Counted from the first letter of the stretch, positions 1 to 8,366 are shown. The stretch: 50,798 nt of DNA from an uncultured Alphaproteobacteria bacterium (GCA_944391315.1 CALXTD010000011.1:1-50798), one strand, 5' to 3'. Numbers and translations: made by a program. Notes: generated from the sequence alone by a model not told the origin.

Positions 1-438
1 TTTTTGTTTTTGCTATGTTGTGCATTTATCGGAAAATTTTTATATTCAACCCTTTTGGTGATTATTGTTTCATTGTCTTTGGCTCATCATTGGTTGAGGT
101 TAGACTATTACATGCCTTATTTACAAATTATTGCTAATTGTTTTTATCCTTTAGCTATAGTTATTGGGCTGATCAACCTGTTTTACACTCGTTTTTCTTT
201 ATATATTTATCAATCAAGTTGTTTGAATTTTCCTAAATTGCAATGGTATGCTCTTTTTTTAGGGTGGATATTGTTGGGAAAAGAATTTTTAACAGAAATT
301 CAATTGTTTGTTTTGCTTCTGGTCGGATGTGTAGTGGCAGCTCTGTGCGATAAAAAATATACTAGGAAACAAAGAGCTAAGATTGTGACTGTATTTTCTG
401 TTATGTTAATTTCTTTTTTGTGTGGATATTTTTTGTAA
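1..438 (+). CDS. Polytopic membrane protein, 5' end cut by the window
   Basis: The reading frame is open from the first base, so the true start is probably outside the window, although an in-frame TTG lies at base 4. About 144 residues are visible. They form at least four hydrophobic segments (about residues 5-25, 38-60, 80-110 and 125-144) separated by short polar loops, one carrying a basic KKYTRKQR cluster near residue 120. That points to an inner-membrane protein. I recognise no family motif and assign no function. Base use is very AT-rich, with many TTT and TTG codons. The gene next to it is a remnant, so this end of the window may be an accessory region. I am fairly sure it is coding, and unsure of everything else. 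Confidence 0.5.
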   Translation, partial: FLFLLCCAFIGKFLYSTLLVIIVSLSLAHHWLRLDYYMPYLQIIANCFYPLAIVIGLINLFYTRFSLYIYQSSCLNFPKLQWYALFLGWILLGKEFLTEIQLFVLLLVGCVVAALCDKKYTRKQRAKIVTVFSVMLISFLCGYFL

Positions 439-474
439 TTCCAATTTTTTTCAATTATTTTTGATGCTCTTTAG

Positions 475-831
475 GTAAATAACTCTCCCCAATGGGGACT
501 GAACAACACTCCTTTAGCGCAAAATAGCAATCTGTTTGAGCAAAGGAGCAATAACAATATTTATGACAATATTATGACGTCTAATATACAAAATGAAATT
601 GATAAACAAAAAAAATCATATAATCTTAATCAATTAGGCAATAAAGCAAATTTAATTTTAGATACTATAAAATACACAGGTGAAAATCTTGGCGAACTAG
701 CGGCTGATGCTCAAATTGCTTATCAACATCACAATAAAATGAATAATGTTGGTAAACAGCTGGTTAAGAAATATGGACCTAATCAAGCCGATGGCATAGA
801 TAATTATTATCATGCTGTCAATATTGTTTAG
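475..831 (+). pseudogene. 5'-truncated gene remnant with an intact C-terminus
   Basis: The first in-frame ATG is at 574 and gives 85 residues (MTSNIQNEIDKQ... to DGIDNYYHAVNIV). The frame stays open upstream to a TAG at 472-474, and the extra stretch reads like protein (an Asn/Gln-rich segment with NNSPQWGLNNTPLA). It has no ATG, GTG or TTG of its own. An AAGGAG-like site at 543-548 is too far from 574 to be convincing. The simplest reading is the 3' end of a longer protein that lost its beginning. The C-terminal half is helical and polar and ends in a YYHA motif. I do not recognise the family. A genuine short gene starting at 574 is the alternative. Confidence 0.4.
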
Positions 832-974
832 TTTTGCTGGTTATGAAAGTTCTTTTTATTTTTTAGATTTCGGTAGTAAGGTATAGTTTTGGGGCTGTCT
901 GATCCAAAAAAGTTTTGATGAAGTAAATTTCATGGTGGTTTCTTTTGTGTCTTGTTTTTTATGTCGGTGTTTGA

Positions 975-1148
975 GATATCTTATTGCTTATTAGGGATTA
1001 TGTTACTCGCCTTTCATCTTTTCAAAAATTATGTTTGAAAAAATGGCTCGAACGGCAGTTGTATATTTTTGAGGTCTGTGGGCCGGAAGGCCAAGTTTGC
1101 ACCACCACAACTTATGCCGGACAAACTTGCTACCTAGATTGTCAATAA
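975..1148 (+). pseudogene. Remnant of a cysteine-rich protein C-terminus
   Basis: From 1071 to 1148 the plus strand reads a compact cysteine-rich tail (EVCGPEGQVC, then TYAGQTCYLDCQ and TAA). The frame is open back to a TGA at 972-974, but the upstream part is not protein-like and no start codon with a ribosome site is visible. Four cysteines in 25 residues and the Gly/Thr pattern resemble the secreted Cys-rich protein that begins at 1308, so this may be the tail of a related gene whose body was deleted. An intrinsic terminator follows at 1180-1211, as expected after a real gene. It rests on a short peptide only. Confidence 0.33.
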
Positions 1149-1179
1149 TATAAATTAAAAAAGTTTTCCTCCTGAAAAA

Positions 1180-1211
1180 GGGCTTGACCGCAAGGTCGGG
1201 CTCTTTTTTTT
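1180..1211 (+). terminator. Intrinsic terminator
   Basis: A 10-bp stem (arms 1180-1189 and 1194-1203, including three G-U pairs) closes on a GCAA tetraloop and runs into eight T residues at 1204-1211. It ends whatever is transcribed from the remnant upstream and insulates the promoter at 1244. Confidence 0.65.
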
Positions 1212-1243
1212 CACCACTCTCCCACCTCAAAATAAAAACAGGC

Positions 1244-1272
1244 TTGAAATTATGGCAAAATTATGCTATAAT
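1244..1272 (+). promoter_or_regulatory. Sigma-70-type promoter of the Cys-rich gene
   Basis: TTGAAA at 1244-1249 and TATAAT at 1267-1272 are separated by 17 bases. Transcription would start near 1279, giving a leader of about 30 bases that contains AGGAGAAG before the ATG at 1308. Confidence 0.7.
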
Positions 1273-1307
1273 CGAGTCGTGAAGGCAAACGAGATAGGAG
1301 AAGTATT

Positions 1308-2888
1308 ATGTTTATCTCACGACAAAAGGCGGTTTTAACCGCAACGCTATGTTTGGCTGTAGGAATATCGCCGACTGGCGCGAGAGCTGATAATTCTGTT
1401 ATCAAGAGTGACGAGCAGCTTGTCTACACACTTCACACACACCTTTATGCTTCGTCACCAAGTTTGCCTTCACGTTCTGAAATTAAATTAGCTGCCGTCT
1501 GCTTTGTGACTGATATGTCCGAATGCGAAGATAATATCTTTGGTAACTCAAGCAATCCGCCGGACTATGATTTTAATCCCCGTGACCGTTGCTTTAATGA
1601 AGGCTTTATTTATGCTTCTTGCCCTGATGGCTATAAACTCGGCGGCAAGAAATGTCCTTATGGTCCGTATTATTCCGAATGCATTTCTGTTTGTCCGTCA
1701 GGTTATGTGACTTGCGAAGCACCTTATTATGGTGTTGGCGAAGCTTGCGGTGGCAAATATGCGTCTTGTACTTGCACGCCTTGCGGCGCGGGCTACGATT
1801 ATACCACTATTCCAGAAGGTTATATCCAAGACGGCGAAGCCTGCCTCGATTGTGACGGACAAACCAAATATAAAGTCAAAATCAATCCCTGCGACGGTTT
1901 TCAAGACTGCGGCTCAATGGGCGGGGAAACAGGTGCCGAAACTTGCCAGTCCGGTGACGTGATTAAATACGATAACTGCAAACCTTGTCCGAATTTAGGA
2001 ACGCTTTCAAAATGTCCAAGTCCCTTTACTTGTACTTTTGAGAAATGTTCTAATTTATATTATAAATCAGGATGCAAGGCAGGTTACGACTGGAATGAAA
2101 AAAATAAAACTTGTAAAGCTCAATGCAAAAATAAAGGTACGTTAACCTCATGTCCTTCACCTTTTATTTGTACATATGAAGACTGTTCTAAAAAGTATTA
2201 TAAGTCAGGTTGTCAGACGGGATATGAATGGAACGCAATTTCACAGACTTGTACAAAGTGTTCTTCAGATTATAAGTATGTTTGTTCCGGTAGTTCTTCT
2301 ACAATTGGAGGTGAGGGGGATTCTTGTGGAGGTCGCTATAAATATTGCGCATGTAAAAACAAATATCTATGGGCAGAAACTATAGGAGAGTGTTCAAATA
2401 GGGTTTGTTATATTTTAGGATGTAAGAATGGTAATTATTTTTATGCAGATGGTACTTGTAGTACTAGCAAACTAAGTAAAAAATTATTAGGTATTGTTTG
2501 GGCAGCTGATGTTTGTCGGATAACTCAGTTAAATGACGCAGCACAAAACGTTAATTATTCAACTATGAAAAATATGATTGAAAGTTTAAATTCAGGTAAT
2601 AATACTTTGCAAGATGTTGCAATTTTTTCCCCTCAAGGTGATAAATTTTTGTTAAAATTTCGATGGGGAGGAATTACGCATGGTTATGCTTATGATATGT
2701 TTGGAGTGAATAAGTATATTACGTCTGCGGGGGGAAGTGTTATGCAGAGTGGATATTATTGGGCATATTCTTCCACTCATGAATGTTGGCTTAATACCGG
2801 TAGTTTTGGGTACAAAACAGAAGGGGAAGATGAAAATAGTTTGACTTGTCATTTTCGTCCCTTTGGGTACGTTGAAATTGAATGGTAA
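1308..2888 (+). CDS. Secreted cysteine-rich repeat protein with a C-terminal Fib-succ/DUF1566-like domain
   Basis: This 526-residue protein starts with a Sec signal peptide (about residues 1-27, ending ARA-DN), so it is exported. Residues about 65-390 are cysteine-rich, with many CPxG and GYxW/Y spacings. Two units of about 44 residues, about 226-269 and 273-316, are near copies: both contain CPSPF, then YYKSGC, then GY-W/WN and a closing Cys. The C-terminal part (about 394-526) is a different domain. Its YYWAYSST and CHFRPFG segments recall the end of DUF1566/Fib-succ-type surface domains, where an xxRPFG-like ending is typical; that likeness is from memory. It has its own promoter at 1244 and a good AGGAG site. 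The first half looks clearly richer in GC than the second, which suggests a mosaic gene. A cell-surface or adhesive role is inference; the function is unknown. Confidence 0.82.
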   Translation: MFISRQKAVLTATLCLAVGISPTGARADNSVIKSDEQLVYTLHTHLYASSPSLPSRSEIKLAAVCFVTDMSECEDNIFGNSSNPPDYDFNPRDRCFNEGFIYASCPDGYKLGGKKCPYGPYYSECISVCPSGYVTCEAPYYGVGEACGGKYASCTCTPCGAGYDYTTIPEGYIQDGEACLDCDGQTKYKVKINPCDGFQDCGSMGGETGAETCQSGDVIKYDNCKPCPNLGTLSKCPSPFTCTFEKCSNLYYKSGCKAGYDWNEKNKTCKAQCKNKGTLTSCPSPFICTYEDCSKKYYKSGCQTGYEWNAISQTCTKCSSDYKYVCSGSSSTIGGEGDSCGGRYKYCACKNKYLWAETIGECSNRVCYILGCKNGNYFYADGTCSTSKLSKKLLGIVWAADVCRITQLNDAAQNVNYSTMKNMIESLNSGNNTLQDVAIFSPQGDKFLLKFRWGGITHGYAYDMFGVNKYITSAGGSVMQSGYYWAYSSTHECWLNTGSFGYKTEGEDENSLTCHFRPFGYVEIEW

Positions 2889-2928
2889 GTAATTTTCTTA
2901 AATAAATTTAAGTTATAAATAAAAATAG

Positions 2929-2957
2929 TTGACAAAATTTTAGGTTAGTATTATATA
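2929..2957 (+). promoter_or_regulatory. Sigma-70-type promoter of the M16-like gene
   Basis: TTGACA at 2929-2934 and TATATA at 2952-2957 are 17 bases apart. The predicted start of the RNA near 2964 lies downstream of an in-frame TTG at 2958, which therefore cannot be the start codon and supports the ATG at 3006. Confidence 0.6.
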
Positions 2958-3005
2958 TTGTGCTACGTGATTTATTATTATTGTTTAATTAATTTTTTAT
3001 TTATT

Positions 3006-4166
3006 ATGAAAAAAATAGTTTTATCAAACGGATTGAGAGTTGTTAAAACCAGTAATGCATCAGTTTATTCTTTGTCGGTAACAGTCGGCATTGGTCATCT
3101 GAATGAGTCTAAGCTTGGTTTGGCGGCGGTTTGTGAGAAGGTGTTGGCACAGCAGCTTAATGACGCTGTGGCTATTCAAGGAGGGACAATTACATCGTTT
3201 TTGACAGGATCTTCGCCTGAAGCGTTTGAGTGCTTGTTGCAGAAGGTTGCGGCCGTATTGAAAAATCCTGATCTGTCTCAGAAGTTGGTTGATGCTGCGG
3301 CTGAAGATGTGGCTCAACATACTCGCGATTTGGCTCCGTTGCCTGAACGCCAGTGGAAACTTCGTTATAAGCATACGGCGTTTGGTTCCAGTAATTTGGT
3401 GTGGGATTCGGATGCCTATATTGCTTCGGTTAAGTCTCTGAAGACTGAGGATTTGGAAGCTGTTATTGATACCTATTATACAGCGGCTAACATGGTTATC
3501 GGAGTGGCTTGTGATTTGCCTATCAAAGAACTGCGTAAGCTGATGGAAAAATGTTTTGGCAATTTGCCAAATGGAAAAAAACAGCAGTTTGAAAAGCTTG
3601 AATATACCGGTGGTTACGCTGTTCTTCCGGTTATCGGAGGATATAAGACTATCGCTATCGGTTGGGATGTTTCTGATCTTTCCAATGTGGCAGAGGCCAA
3701 TGTTTTGATGTCAATGCTTTCCGGTCGTTTGGAGCGCAGTTTGGTCGGTACCAGTGCCGTGCGCGAGGTGAAAATAGCCGGTTACTATGGGATGCGGACT
3801 TTACGTGTTTCCATTGTGATTGGAGCCAATGAGGACATCAATCCTTATATTGACATTCTTTGTGCCAATATCAAGAGATTGTGTACAACAGAGGCTTCAG
3901 ATCGTCGTATTGAAACATCTCGCCAACGTGCCGCGACTGAAAAGTTGGCAAAGTTTTCTCAGCCGCAAGATGCTGCTGTTGAGGCTTCATGGCAAGAGTT
4001 GGGGCGCAAGGGAATGTATGATATCGATGAGAGAATCAATGCAACGTTCTTGGTGTCGGCTCGTGATGTTAAAGATATTGCTATTGATATCTTCAGAACT
4101 AAGCCGACTATTGTCGTTGCGGCCGAAAATCCTTATTCGGAAGAGGAGATTTTAGCAAAACTCTAA
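3006..4166 (+). CDS. M16 (pitrilysin/MPP) family protein lacking the zinc motif
   Basis: This 386-residue protein has the M16 layout. It opens with the NGLRV strand at residues 8-12, normal for the family, and has a second half-domain with TYYTAANM and later M16_C-like segments. Where active members carry HxxEH (usually HFLEH) it has AVCEK: both histidines are gone and only the glutamate remains. It should therefore be a non-catalytic M16 subunit or a partner of an active paralogue, as known for the alpha subunit of mitochondrial processing peptidase and for PqqG-like partners. No active M16 gene lies beside it. I chose ATG 3006 because it sits just before NGLRV and downstream of the promoter. 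There is no strong ribosome site. An intrinsic terminator follows. Confidence 0.82.
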   Translation: MKKIVLSNGLRVVKTSNASVYSLSVTVGIGHLNESKLGLAAVCEKVLAQQLNDAVAIQGGTITSFLTGSSPEAFECLLQKVAAVLKNPDLSQKLVDAAAEDVAQHTRDLAPLPERQWKLRYKHTAFGSSNLVWDSDAYIASVKSLKTEDLEAVIDTYYTAANMVIGVACDLPIKELRKLMEKCFGNLPNGKKQQFEKLEYTGGYAVLPVIGGYKTIAIGWDVSDLSNVAEANVLMSMLSGRLERSLVGTSAVREVKIAGYYGMRTLRVSIVIGANEDINPYIDILCANIKRLCTTEASDRRIETSRQRAATEKLAKFSQPQDAAVEASWQELGRKGMYDIDERINATFLVSARDVKDIAIDIFRTKPTIVVAAENPYSEEEILAKL

Positions 4167-4186
4167 TCCCTTTGGTTAAAAATTTA

Positions 4187-4212
4187 GGAGCGCTTCGGCG
4201 CTCCTTTTTTTG
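4187..4212 (+). terminator. Intrinsic terminator between convergent genes
   Basis: A perfect 8-bp GC-rich stem (AGGAGCGC, TTCG loop, GCGCTCCT) is followed by seven T residues. It ends the M16-like gene. The same hairpin lies 6 bases past the stop codon of the minus-strand gene at 4218 and could stop that transcript too. Confidence 0.88.
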
Positions 4213-4217
4213 TGGGG

Positions 4218-5366
4218 TTATTCCGTTGTTATATGACAGCATTTTCTTTGTGATAAAACCTCTAACATCTTATCATTTTCGGTAATGAGTGTTGTCAATT
4301 CCGGTATGATGTCTAAATTTACGCGGCAGGTGTTTAAGTAGGTTTTCTTTTGCTTGTTCAGATTTAAGCTATTTTCGAATGTTATGACACATTCGTTTCC
4401 TGATTTCTCCATACTCATTTTGTTGCTGATTTCGAGGTTGTTTATTTTTTGCGATGAGCTAAAGCTATCATAGGGGCTTTGCAGTGAAGCACAGTCTTTT
4501 AGTCGGCTGACGAGTCCTTGTGTTTGAAATTTTGGAGTGTAGTGAGTTATGCTTTCATCGGTCAGTAAGTCGGTAATATTGGGAATGGTTTTGATTGATG
4601 ATAATTTGTCTTGAGGTATGTATAAGTCAAAGTCGCGGTATTTAACATGACATTTTTGATTTTCCCAACCAGCAATCTCTATTGTTTCTTTCATTATCAT
4701 GAAATCTTTTTCTTCTGTGTCTTTTTGGCATTTTTGCAGGGATGATTGAAAACTTTCCGAAAGATTGTTTATACTATTCTTTAAGGCTTGTTTTTCTTCT
4801 TCTGTCGGTTCTTGTTCAACTGTCTCGCAACTTGTGCCGATTATTTTTGCCCAGGCAATATTAAATTTACCGTCGGTCATGGTTTGTTGCATAGGTGTTT
4901 TTTGGGTTTCTCCATTATAGATTGATGTCATGTATGTTGTAAAAGTTTCCGTTATCGGTGTGGTTGAACGGTCTTGCATGGCAGTAACAAGTTCTTTTTG
5001 TTGTTCCGGAGAGATTGTGCAGTTGTATAAAAAGGTTACCATTCCGGGGATTTTTTGTGTTACATTAAATTTGCAATTTCCTTTATCGTCTTTTCCTGCA
5101 ATGTTGATGGTTATATCCATTTTTTGTTTGCCAAGGAAGGGGATTGATTTACTTAATTCAGGATTGTTTTTATTAAAATTTTCTTCATAGGGAGAGCAAG
5201 ATTCTGTCGCATTGATTAGTTCAGGGGTGAAATTGTATAATTTTACTTCTGATGTTTTGGTTGTAACGGTAGATGTATTTCCTGATAAATCTAGTTTTAT
5301 ACTGGTAGCTTGGGCAGTTGTTATTCCAAACAAGGCTAGTCCAATTCCTAAGATACTTTTTTTCAT
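4218..5366 (-). CDS. Secreted protein of unknown function
   Basis: The 382-residue product begins with a clear Sec signal peptide (MKKSILGIGLALFGITTAQA), so a periplasmic or surface location is likely. The rest is polar, rich in Thr, Asn, Lys and Glu, and has about ten cysteines spread along it, often near bulky residues (for example SCETVEQ, KCHVKYRDF, ending KCCHITTE), which would suit disulphides. Two stretches resemble each other: an N-terminal half with NCTISPEQ and a C-terminal half with NTCRVNLD, so an internal duplication is possible. I recognise no family. GGGAGAC before the ATG at 5366 supports the start. It stands alone, convergent with the M16-like gene and 71 bases upstream of ftsY's end. 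Confidence 0.8.
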   Translation of the reverse strand: MKKSILGIGLALFGITTAQATSIKLDLSGNTSTVTTKTSEVKLYNFTPELINATESCSPYEENFNKNNPELSKSIPFLGKQKMDITINIAGKDDKGNCKFNVTQKIPGMVTFLYNCTISPEQQKELVTAMQDRSTTPITETFTTYMTSIYNGETQKTPMQQTMTDGKFNIAWAKIIGTSCETVEQEPTEEEKQALKNSINNLSESFQSSLQKCQKDTEEKDFMIMKETIEIAGWENQKCHVKYRDFDLYIPQDKLSSIKTIPNITDLLTDESITHYTPKFQTQGLVSRLKDCASLQSPYDSFSSSQKINNLEISNKMSMEKSGNECVITFENSLNLNKQKKTYLNTCRVNLDIIPELTTLITENDKMLEVLSQRKCCHITTE

Positions 5367-5437
5367 AAAATTGTCTCCCTGATTATTTTTTTTACTTTTT
5401 TTAGTATTATGTGAGGAGATGAAAAAAACGTTAACTG

Positions 5438-6352
5438 CTACAATCCGAGAAGGTTTAAGGCATAGTCAGAGGCTTTGAACTCATCTAAATCCTCAATTCC
5501 TTCGCCGATGCCGATGAAATAAACCGGAAGAGGGGCTTCTTCGGCAATGGCGACCAAAATTCCGCCTTTGGCCGAGCCGTCTAGTTTGGTAATGACAAGG
5601 CCGTCAATATTGCATATTTGTTTGAAGGTTTTGACTTGTTCCAAAGCGTTTTGACCGGTGGTGGCGTCTATGGTCAAAAGAGTTTGATGCGGTGCCTCGG
5701 GGATTATTTTTTGAATAACGCGGATAATCTTTTTTAATTCGTCCATCAAGCCGGTTTTGTTTTGCAAGCGGCCGGCCGTATCAATAAATACAACGTCATC
5801 TTTTTGGCGAATCGCTTCGGTAATGCCGTCATAGCACAAGCCTGCCGAATCGCAACCATCGGCGCCTTTGAAGACGCGAATCTTGTTTCGTTCGCCCCAG
5901 ACGCTTAATTGTTCAACGGCGGCGGCGCGGAAGGTGTCTCCGGCAATGAATGAGATTTGTTTGCCTTGTTGCTTTAGTTTAGCCGCAAGCTTGCCGATTG
6001 TGGTGGTTTTTCCGGCGCCATTGACGCCAACCATTAAAATGATTTGCGGTTTTGAATCTGTTTTTATTTCAAGCTTTTTTTCGCAAGGAGCGATGATTTT
6101 TTCGATTTCAACGGCGAGCTCTTTTTTGATGTCTTCGGTTGAAAGTTCTTTATCCAGTCGGCGCTTGGAAAACGAATCGATAATCTTCATGGTGGCTTTA
6201 ACGCCCATGTCGCTGCTGATTAAAACATCACTCAAGTCTTCTAAGGTTTGCGAATCGACTTTTTTTTTGGTGAAAATGCCGCTGATGCCATTGGTTAATT
6301 TATTTGAGCTTTTCTTTAAGCCGAATCCGAGTTTTTGAAAAAAGTTAGCCAT
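5438..6352 (-). CDS. ftsY: Signal recognition particle receptor FtsY
   Basis: FtsY is the GTPase at the inner membrane that receives ribosome-nascent chain complexes from Ffh/4.5S RNA and hands them to the Sec translocon. The 304 residues show the N domain (about 1-95) and the G domain with the P-loop GVNGAGKTTT (109-118), DTFRAAA (139-145), DTAGR (191-195) and TKLDGSAKGG (about 255-264), all as in SRP GTPases. The long acidic A domain of E. coli FtsY is absent; the protein starts with the short membrane-binding helix MANFFQKLGFGL, a common compact form. Its ATG overlaps the end of mtaB by 8 bases and its GGAG site lies inside mtaB, so the two are probably translated in series. Confidence 0.97.
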   Translation of the reverse strand: MANFFQKLGFGLKKSSNKLTNGISGIFTKKKVDSQTLEDLSDVLISSDMGVKATMKIIDSFSKRRLDKELSTEDIKKELAVEIEKIIAPCEKKLEIKTDSKPQIILMVGVNGAGKTTTIGKLAAKLKQQGKQISFIAGDTFRAAAVEQLSVWGERNKIRVFKGADGCDSAGLCYDGITEAIRQKDDVVFIDTAGRLQNKTGLMDELKKIIRVIQKIIPEAPHQTLLTIDATTGQNALEQVKTFKQICNIDGLVITKLDGSAKGGILVAIAEEAPLPVYFIGIGEGIEDLDEFKASDYALNLLGL

Positions 6353-7391
6353 TTCTTGCTTCTCCTGCTTCTCTTAAAATTTTTGCACGTTCGCGGCGAA
6401 GTGCCATAGGGACTTGTGGCATTTTTGCGGCCGGTGTTCCGGGGCGTTCCGAATATGGAAATACGTGTAGCTTGTCTAGACCGGCTTCTGTTACCAATTT
6501 GACTGTGTTTTGAAAAGCTTCATCTGTTTCAGTCGGAAAGCCGCAGATGAAATCTGCACCGAATCGAGCCTCAGGGCGAACTGCTCTGATTTTTTTGCAA
6601 AGATTGATGACATCTTCGCGGCTGTGGCGTCGGCCCATGCGCTTTAATATCAAATTATCCCCTGACTGAATCGATAAGTGAAAATAGGGGTGAATGTTTT
6701 TGTATTTGCCTATTAATTCAACAAATTTGTCGTCAACGGCGGCGGGGTCGAGCGAGCCAAACTGTAGGGACGGCAGGTCGGGAAAGCTTTGTAAAATGTC
6801 TTCAACCAAACCGCTGAATGAGGGCTTGTAAGAACAAGCGTCAACGCCGGTTAAGCAAATTTCTTCAAAGCCTTCATCAAGCAAAGTTTTGATTTGTGTC
6901 TTTATAACCTCAGCGTTTACCGAGCGGTTGGCTCCGCGAGCGTAGGGAATGATACAATAGGTGCAGCGGTGGTCGCAGCCTTGTTGAATTTGCACAAAGG
7001 CTCTTTGGCGGCCTTCAAAGCCGGTGATTAAGTAGCGGTCATAATTTTCGTATTCAAAAATATCACCGACGATGATTTTATCTGCGGGATAGGGTGGCGT
7101 TATGTATTTTTCTATTTCGGTTTTTTCTTTATTTCCCAGCACAAGGTCAACTTCTTCCATAGCGGCAAATTTTGTGGCCGCAATTTGGGCGGCACAGCCG
7201 GTAACGATAATCTTAGCGTCAGGGTTTTCTTTGCGCAATTTGCGAATCGTCTGACGGCACTGGCGTTCCGCTTCTTTGGTGACGGCGCAGCTGTTTATGA
7301 TGATAATATTGTCGGCGTTTTTTAATTTTTCTTTGAAAATTTCTGCCTCATAGGCATTTAATCGACAGCCGAAAGTTATAACTTGTACCAT
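6345..7391 (-). CDS. mtaB: tRNA t6A37 methylthiotransferase MtaB, short form
   Basis: MtaB adds a methylthio group to t6A at position 37 of ANN-decoding tRNAs, using radical SAM chemistry and two 4Fe-4S clusters. The N-terminal UPF0004 domain supplies Cys9, Cys35 and Cys66. The radical SAM triad is CDHRCTYC (Cys139, 143, 146). The sequence then follows the family (PYARGANRS, LTGVDACSY, GFPTETDEAF). At 348 residues it stops just where the C-terminal TRAM domain usually begins, so the RNA-binding TRAM domain appears to be missing. There is no sign of a frameshift: the stop overlaps ftsY neatly. GGAGAGAC precedes the ATG. MiaB and RimO are related alternatives, but the motif order fits MtaB best. 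Confidence 0.9.
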   Translation of the reverse strand: MVQVITFGCRLNAYEAEIFKEKLKNADNIIIINSCAVTKEAERQCRQTIRKLRKENPDAKIIVTGCAAQIAATKFAAMEEVDLVLGNKEKTEIEKYITPPYPADKIIVGDIFEYENYDRYLITGFEGRQRAFVQIQQGCDHRCTYCIIPYARGANRSVNAEVIKTQIKTLLDEGFEEICLTGVDACSYKPSFSGLVEDILQSFPDLPSLQFGSLDPAAVDDKFVELIGKYKNIHPYFHLSIQSGDNLILKRMGRRHSREDVINLCKKIRAVRPEARFGADFICGFPTETDEAFQNTVKLVTEAGLDKLHVFPYSERPGTPAAKMPQVPMALRRERAKILREAGEARNG

Positions 7392-7496
7392 GTCTCTCCT
7401 TTTGCTTACATCTTGTTTATTCTATAAAATATTTATAATTTTCGCAAGTGTCATATTTTGTTTTATTTTGTGATTGTGGGTGGTTAATTTAATTTA

Positions 7497-7525
7497 TTGA
7501 TTTATTAACTTTTTGTGTTTATGAT
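7497..7525 (+). promoter_or_regulatory. Promoter of the outer-membrane protein gene
   Basis: TTGATT at 7497-7502 and TATGAT at 7520-7525 are 17 bases apart, about 70 bases before the ATG at 7599. The intergenic region is divergent with mtaB. Confidence 0.5.
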
Positions 7526-7598
7526 ATCTGTATTCGCGATACCTATACTTGCGGTTATGGCGAATTTATTAGATAAAAACATATAGGGAGATCTCTAA

Positions 7599-8366
7599 AT
7601 GAAGTTAAAATCTGTTTTATTGGCCTCAGCTGCCGTTTTGTTTGCCGGTTCTGCTGTTGCTGCGGACTTAACCAACCCGTTCTATTTGCCGGGTAAAGGT
7701 CAGATGACATCTGATACTAAGATTGAATATTTCCGTGAAAAAGATGGTAATGGTCATTATGACAACTATTTTGCCTCTGAAGAATTGGCTTATGGCTTGA
7801 CCGATAACTTGGCTATCGTTGGTACTCTTGGTAACTATTTTGACCATGAAGGTGATTTCAACAACAGTCATAACTTTGATTATGAAATCGGTGCTAAATA
7901 CAATATGGAACATGGCCGTATTAAAGCTCAGGTTGCTGCTTCTTATTATACTTATGATCCTCAATCTTGGTTTGGTCAAAGCTATGCCGGTGATCCTGAA
8001 GATGGACAGAATGATCGTTGGCAGAAATATATCAACGGCGAAATCAAACTCGGCGCTGATATGTGCGATGGCTTGATGCCTTATGCTACTTATAAATTCT
8101 CTGGTCAGATCGACAGTGCTGATCGTGAATTCTATCAGAGTGCTTTCCTCGGTGTTCATAAATATGCCGGAAAATGGGCTGCTGATGGTGGTATCCGTTA
8201 TGACTTCGAAACAGATGGTAGAAATGAAAACGGTGTATATGCACAAGCCGGTGCTGATTATTATCCGATGGATAAGCTCGCTGTTGGTGCTTATGGTGAT
8301 TATGGTATCGGTGGTGAAGGTACTGATGACTACACCGTTGGTCTCAGAGCAAAAGTTTTGTTCTAA
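7599..8366 (+). CDS. Outer-membrane beta-barrel protein
   Basis: The 255-residue product has a textbook signal peptide (MKLKSVLLASAAVLFAGSAVAA). The mature part is built of alternating short strands rich in Tyr, Gly, Asp and Asn (for example LAYGLTDNLAIVGTLGNYF and YAQAGADYYP), and it ends in VLF, the C-terminal phenylalanine that the BAM complex recognises. This describes a barrel of perhaps 10-12 strands. Cysteine is almost absent. I cannot name a family; it could be a small porin or an adhesive barrel. The codon use is that of a highly expressed gene, with frequent GGT, GCT and GAA. It has its own promoter, a GGGAG site and a strong terminator, so it is monocistronic. Confidence 0.85.
   Translation: MKLKSVLLASAAVLFAGSAVAADLTNPFYLPGKGQMTSDTKIEYFREKDGNGHYDNYFASEELAYGLTDNLAIVGTLGNYFDHEGDFNNSHNFDYEIGAKYNMEHGRIKAQVAASYYTYDPQSWFGQSYAGDPEDGQNDRWQKYINGEIKLGADMCDGLMPYATYKFSGQIDSADREFYQSAFLGVHKYAGKWAADGGIRYDFETDGRNENGVYAQAGADYYPMDKLAVGAYGDYGIGGEGTDDYTVGLRAKVLF

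Noticed and set aside
1070..1140. GGGCCGGAAGGCC segment that recalls the GGAAGG loop of SRP RNA
   Set aside because: The conserved GGAAGCAGCC and the facing strand are absent, and the segment reads as a Cys-rich peptide tail.
1003..1230. Minus-strand frame of 75 codons
   Set aside because: It is antisense to the Cys-rich tail and runs through the terminator; it has no ribosome site.
5868..6338. Plus-strand frame of 156 codons
   Set aside because: It is antisense to ftsY, which carries all the GTPase motifs.
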